A stretch of DNA of 7,831 nt, taken from an uncultured Thalassospira sp. Its GTDB lineage: Bacteria; Pseudomonadota; Alphaproteobacteria; Rhodospirillales_A; Thalassospiraceae. The notes beneath the pieces were generated by a model. That model ran no database searches, was not told where the DNA came from, and saw nothing but the letters and a program-made list of their open reading frames with translations. This document shows positions 6,358 to 7,831 of this stretch, in pieces. A program made the translations under genes and the position numbers. The DNA lies in NCBI GenBank assembly GCA_946885765.1, contig CAMPHD010000141.1:1-7831 (forward strand), in the 5' to 3' direction. Numbering within the stretch: the stretch's first letter is position 1; every line of letters starts with the position of its first letter.

Positions 6358-7277
6358 AAGCGATCAGACTTGATGATTACAATGCCACACCTGTAATCCG
6401 CGATATTGCCACACCGGAAATCGGCCCGGATGATGTTCTGGTTCGGGTGGGGGCCGCGGCCCTTAATCCGCTGGACGTCAAATTGCAAAGCGGTGTGTTG
6501 CAGGGCTATTTCCCGTTGGAATTCCGATACACGGTCGGATCAGACCTTGCCGGGATGATCGAGGAGGTCGGTGCAAATGTGACCGGCTGGCAAAAGGGTG
6601 ACAAGGTCATTGCCCGGCTTGATCCGGTTGCGGGCGGGGCCTTTGCCGGGTTTGCCTGTATTCCGGCGAATTACTTGGTGAAGGTGCCCGACAACATGCC
6701 GCTTGAAGTGGCGGCGGGGATTCCCACAGCGGCAGGAACGGCGTGGCAGGCCTTGTTCGAGCTTGGCGATCTTGGTGTCGGTCAGACGGTTCTGATCCAT
6801 GCCGGGGCCGGTGGGGTGGGTAGCTTTGCCATCCAGTTTGCCCGTGCGGCAGGCGCGCGCGTGATTGCAACTGCATCCGCGGACGGGGTCGACATTGCCC
6901 GGACATTGGGCGCAGATCAGGTGATCGATTATCGCCACGCCGATTTTGCAGAAATGCTTTCGGATATCGATCTGGTGATCGATACCATTGGCGGCGAAAC
7001 ACAGCAAAAATCGTTTGGTGTTCTGCGAAGCGGTGGCAGGTTGCTATCGCTTGTCGCCCCGCCGGACGAGGCATTGGCACATGCGCATAATGTTACGGCG
7101 CACTTTGTGTTTCACATGTCTGGCGGGGATCGGCTGGCACGGGTCGTTTCAGCGATGACCGAGAACAATGTGCGTGTCCTGATCGACCGGACCGTGCCGC
7201 TTGAACAGTTTGCCGACGCCTTTGCCCGACAATCATCGGGCCGGGCACGCGGCAAGATCATTGTGACGATGGTCTGA
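6354..7277 (+). CDS. NAD(P)H-dependent zinc-free MDR oxidoreductase (quinone oxidoreductase-like)
   Basis: A medium-chain dehydrogenase/reductase of the quinone oxidoreductase (zeta-crystallin-like) group, 307 residues, which matches the shorter zinc-free members. The N-terminal GroES-like catalytic domain includes VLVRVGAAALNPLDVKL (about 28-44), VGSDLAGMIEEVG (61-73) and GDKV. The nucleotide-binding Rossmann domain carries AGAGGVGSFAIQFARAAGA (150-168) with the glycine-rich loop, then 'VIDYRHADF' and 'DLVIDTIGGETQQKSFGVLRSGGRLLSL'. The C-terminus 'GRARGKIIVTMV' is typical. The cysteines that hold the structural zinc in alcohol dehydrogenases are absent, and no catalytic Cys/His zinc set is seen. 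Expected reaction: NADPH-dependent reduction of a quinone or an activated alkene/enone; the substrate is unknown. It is coupled to the upstream SnoaL-like gene and probably controlled by the divergent LysR protein. Confidence 0.92.
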   Translation: MKAIRLDDYNATPVIRDIATPEIGPDDVLVRVGAAALNPLDVKLQSGVLQGYFPLEFRYTVGSDLAGMIEEVGANVTGWQKGDKVIARLDPVAGGAFAGFACIPANYLVKVPDNMPLEVAAGIPTAAGTAWQALFELGDLGVGQTVLIHAGAGGVGSFAIQFARAAGARVIATASADGVDIARTLGADQVIDYRHADFAEMLSDIDLVIDTIGGETQQKSFGVLRSGGRLLSLVAPPDEALAHAHNVTAHFVFHMSGGDRLARVVSAMTENNVRVLIDRTVPLEQFADAFARQSSGRARGKIIVTMV

Positions 7278-7286
7278 TATGAGAAA

Positions 7287-7315
7287 GCCGTGACACAGAA
7301 AATATGTGTCACGGC
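7287..7315. terminator. Perfect 11-bp hairpin between convergent genes (probable bidirectional terminator)
   Basis: GCCGTGACACA (7287-7297) pairs perfectly with TGTGTCACGGC (7305-7315) around a seven-base loop, GAAAATA. It lies 9 bases after the oxidoreductase stop and 20 bases beyond the MFS stop on the other strand. The following U-run is poor on both strands (ATTGTT on +, TTTCTC on -), so termination would be moderate at best. The 3'-end position for both genes still favours a terminator or mRNA-end stabilising hairpin over an operator. Confidence 0.65.
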
Positions 7316-7335
7316 ATTGTTCGGATAATCAGCGA

Positions 7336-7831
7336 TCAGGCGTTGGCTTCGACGCGAAGGGCTTTGTCGTCAATTGGCATATGCACGAGGGCTGCAAAGA
7401 TGCCGAGCGCGATGGAAGCGATCCAGACGCCATCGAAACTGCCGGTCAGATCAAAGATGACCCCACCCATCCACGCGCCAAAGAACGCACCGATCTGGTG
7501 GGACAGCATGACAATGCCAAACAGCGTTGCCATATAGCGCGGGCCGAAAACCTGCACGATGATACCACTGGTTAGCGGCACGGTCGACAGCCACAAGGCC
7601 CCCATCACCGCCGAGAACAGCCAGATGGTCTCAGCCGTTTTTGGTGCAATCATAAAGATCAGAATGACCAGTGCACGCATGCCGTAAATAAATGACAGGC
7701 CCCATTTTTTACGCCATTTGCCGCCCGCCCAACCGGCGGTCAGGGTGCCGACGATGTTAAACAGGCCAACAATCGCAAGCCCCTGTGCCGCGACCGAGCC
7801 GGGCAGGCCGCAAAGCTGGGTAAAGGTCGGC
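7336..7831 (-). CDS. MFS transporter, C-terminal part (cut by the window edge)
   Basis: The last 164 residues of a major facilitator superfamily permease; the frame runs without a stop to the right edge, so the N-terminal half lies outside. The internal Met at 7680 is not the start. Five or six hydrophobic stretches are visible: 'GLAIVGLFNIVGTLTAGWAGG' followed by the basic cytoplasmic loop KWRKKWG (the MFS loop 8-9 motif, which repeats the loop 2-3 'G-x-x-x-D-R/K' pattern), 'LSFIYGMRALVILIFMIA', 'TIWLFSAVMGALWLSTVPLTSGIIVQVFG', 'MATLFGIVMLSHQIGAFFGAWMGGVIFDLTGS' and 'GVWIASIALGIFAALVHMPI'. It ends with a short polar tail, 'DDKALRVEANA'. The 'HQIGAFFGAWMGG' segment is common in carboxylate-type MFS carriers, but the substrate cannot be assigned. 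It converges on the oxidoreductase gene. Confidence 0.88.
   Translation of the reverse strand, partial: PTFTQLCGLPGSVAAQGLAIVGLFNIVGTLTAGWAGGKWRKKWGLSFIYGMRALVILIFMIAPKTAETIWLFSAVMGALWLSTVPLTSGIIVQVFGPRYMATLFGIVMLSHQIGAFFGAWMGGVIFDLTGSFDGVWIASIALGIFAALVHMPIDDKALRVEANA

Noticed and set aside
6966..6983. Two ATCGAT copies inside the oxidoreductase gene as possible regulator sites
   Set aside because: They encode the conserved DIDLVID stretch and are only 12 bases apart, so codon content explains them.
6607..7080. 157-codon minus-strand frame within the oxidoreductase gene
   Set aside because: Pro/Arg/Gln-rich translation antisense to the Rossmann domain; a coding-bias shadow.
7336..7680. A short 114-residue protein starting at the Met at 7680 on the minus strand
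   Set aside because: The frame continues without a stop to the window edge with clear MFS sequence, so this is an internal Met of a truncated transporter.
1..7831. CRISPR arrays, tRNA/rRNA genes, insertion sequences or prophage genes
   Set aside because: No regularly spaced repeats, cloverleaf-like segments, transposase motifs or terminal repeats were seen on either strand.

Overview
The window reads as ordinary, tightly packed proteobacterial chromosome. An alphaproteobacterium is most likely, because HrpB and GreB of this form, moderately high GC by eye and strong G/C third-position bias all occur there. A Thalassospira-like or related marine/rhizosphere lineage would fit, but that is a guess from style and was not searched. 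There is no RNA gene, CRISPR array, insertion sequence or prophage signal.

Layout from left to right: (1) the last 24 codons of an unidentified + strand gene, possibly a Crp/Fnr-type regulator; (2) a complete hrpB-type DEAH-box helicase (+); (3) a small VOC-fold (glyoxalase/bleomycin-resistance-like) protein (+); (4) greB, transcript-cleavage elongation factor (-), which converges on the VOC gene and shares its last 16 bases; (5) an exported metallo-beta-lactamase-fold hydrolase (+), divergent from greB, with a clear intrinsic terminator; (6) a LysR-type regulator (-); (7) divergent from it, a two-gene operon of a SnoaL-like cyclase/NTF2-fold protein and a zinc-free medium-chain NAD(P)H:quinone-type oxidoreductase, joined by an ATGA stop/start overlap; (8) the C-terminal part of an MFS transporter (-), cut by the window edge and separated from the oxidoreductase by a perfect 11-bp hairpin.

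Functionally, hrpB and greB are housekeeping-type RNA/transcription genes. The LysR/SnoaL-like/oxidoreductase block looks like a small inducible accessory module: the regulator sits back-to-back with the operon, and the 91-bp gap carries paired TATCGAT-type boxes. A similar pair of ATCGAT boxes at nearly the same spacing lies upstream of the exported hydrolase gene, hinting at a shared regulator; this is inference and may be coincidence. The substrates of the module, the hydrolase and the transporter cannot be read from sequence alone.

No strong candidate for a wholly new system is visible. The points most worth a second look are the HxHxEH variant of the metallo-hydrolase, the paired boxes, the VOC protein that seems to lack metal ligands, and the overlapping convergent gene ends.
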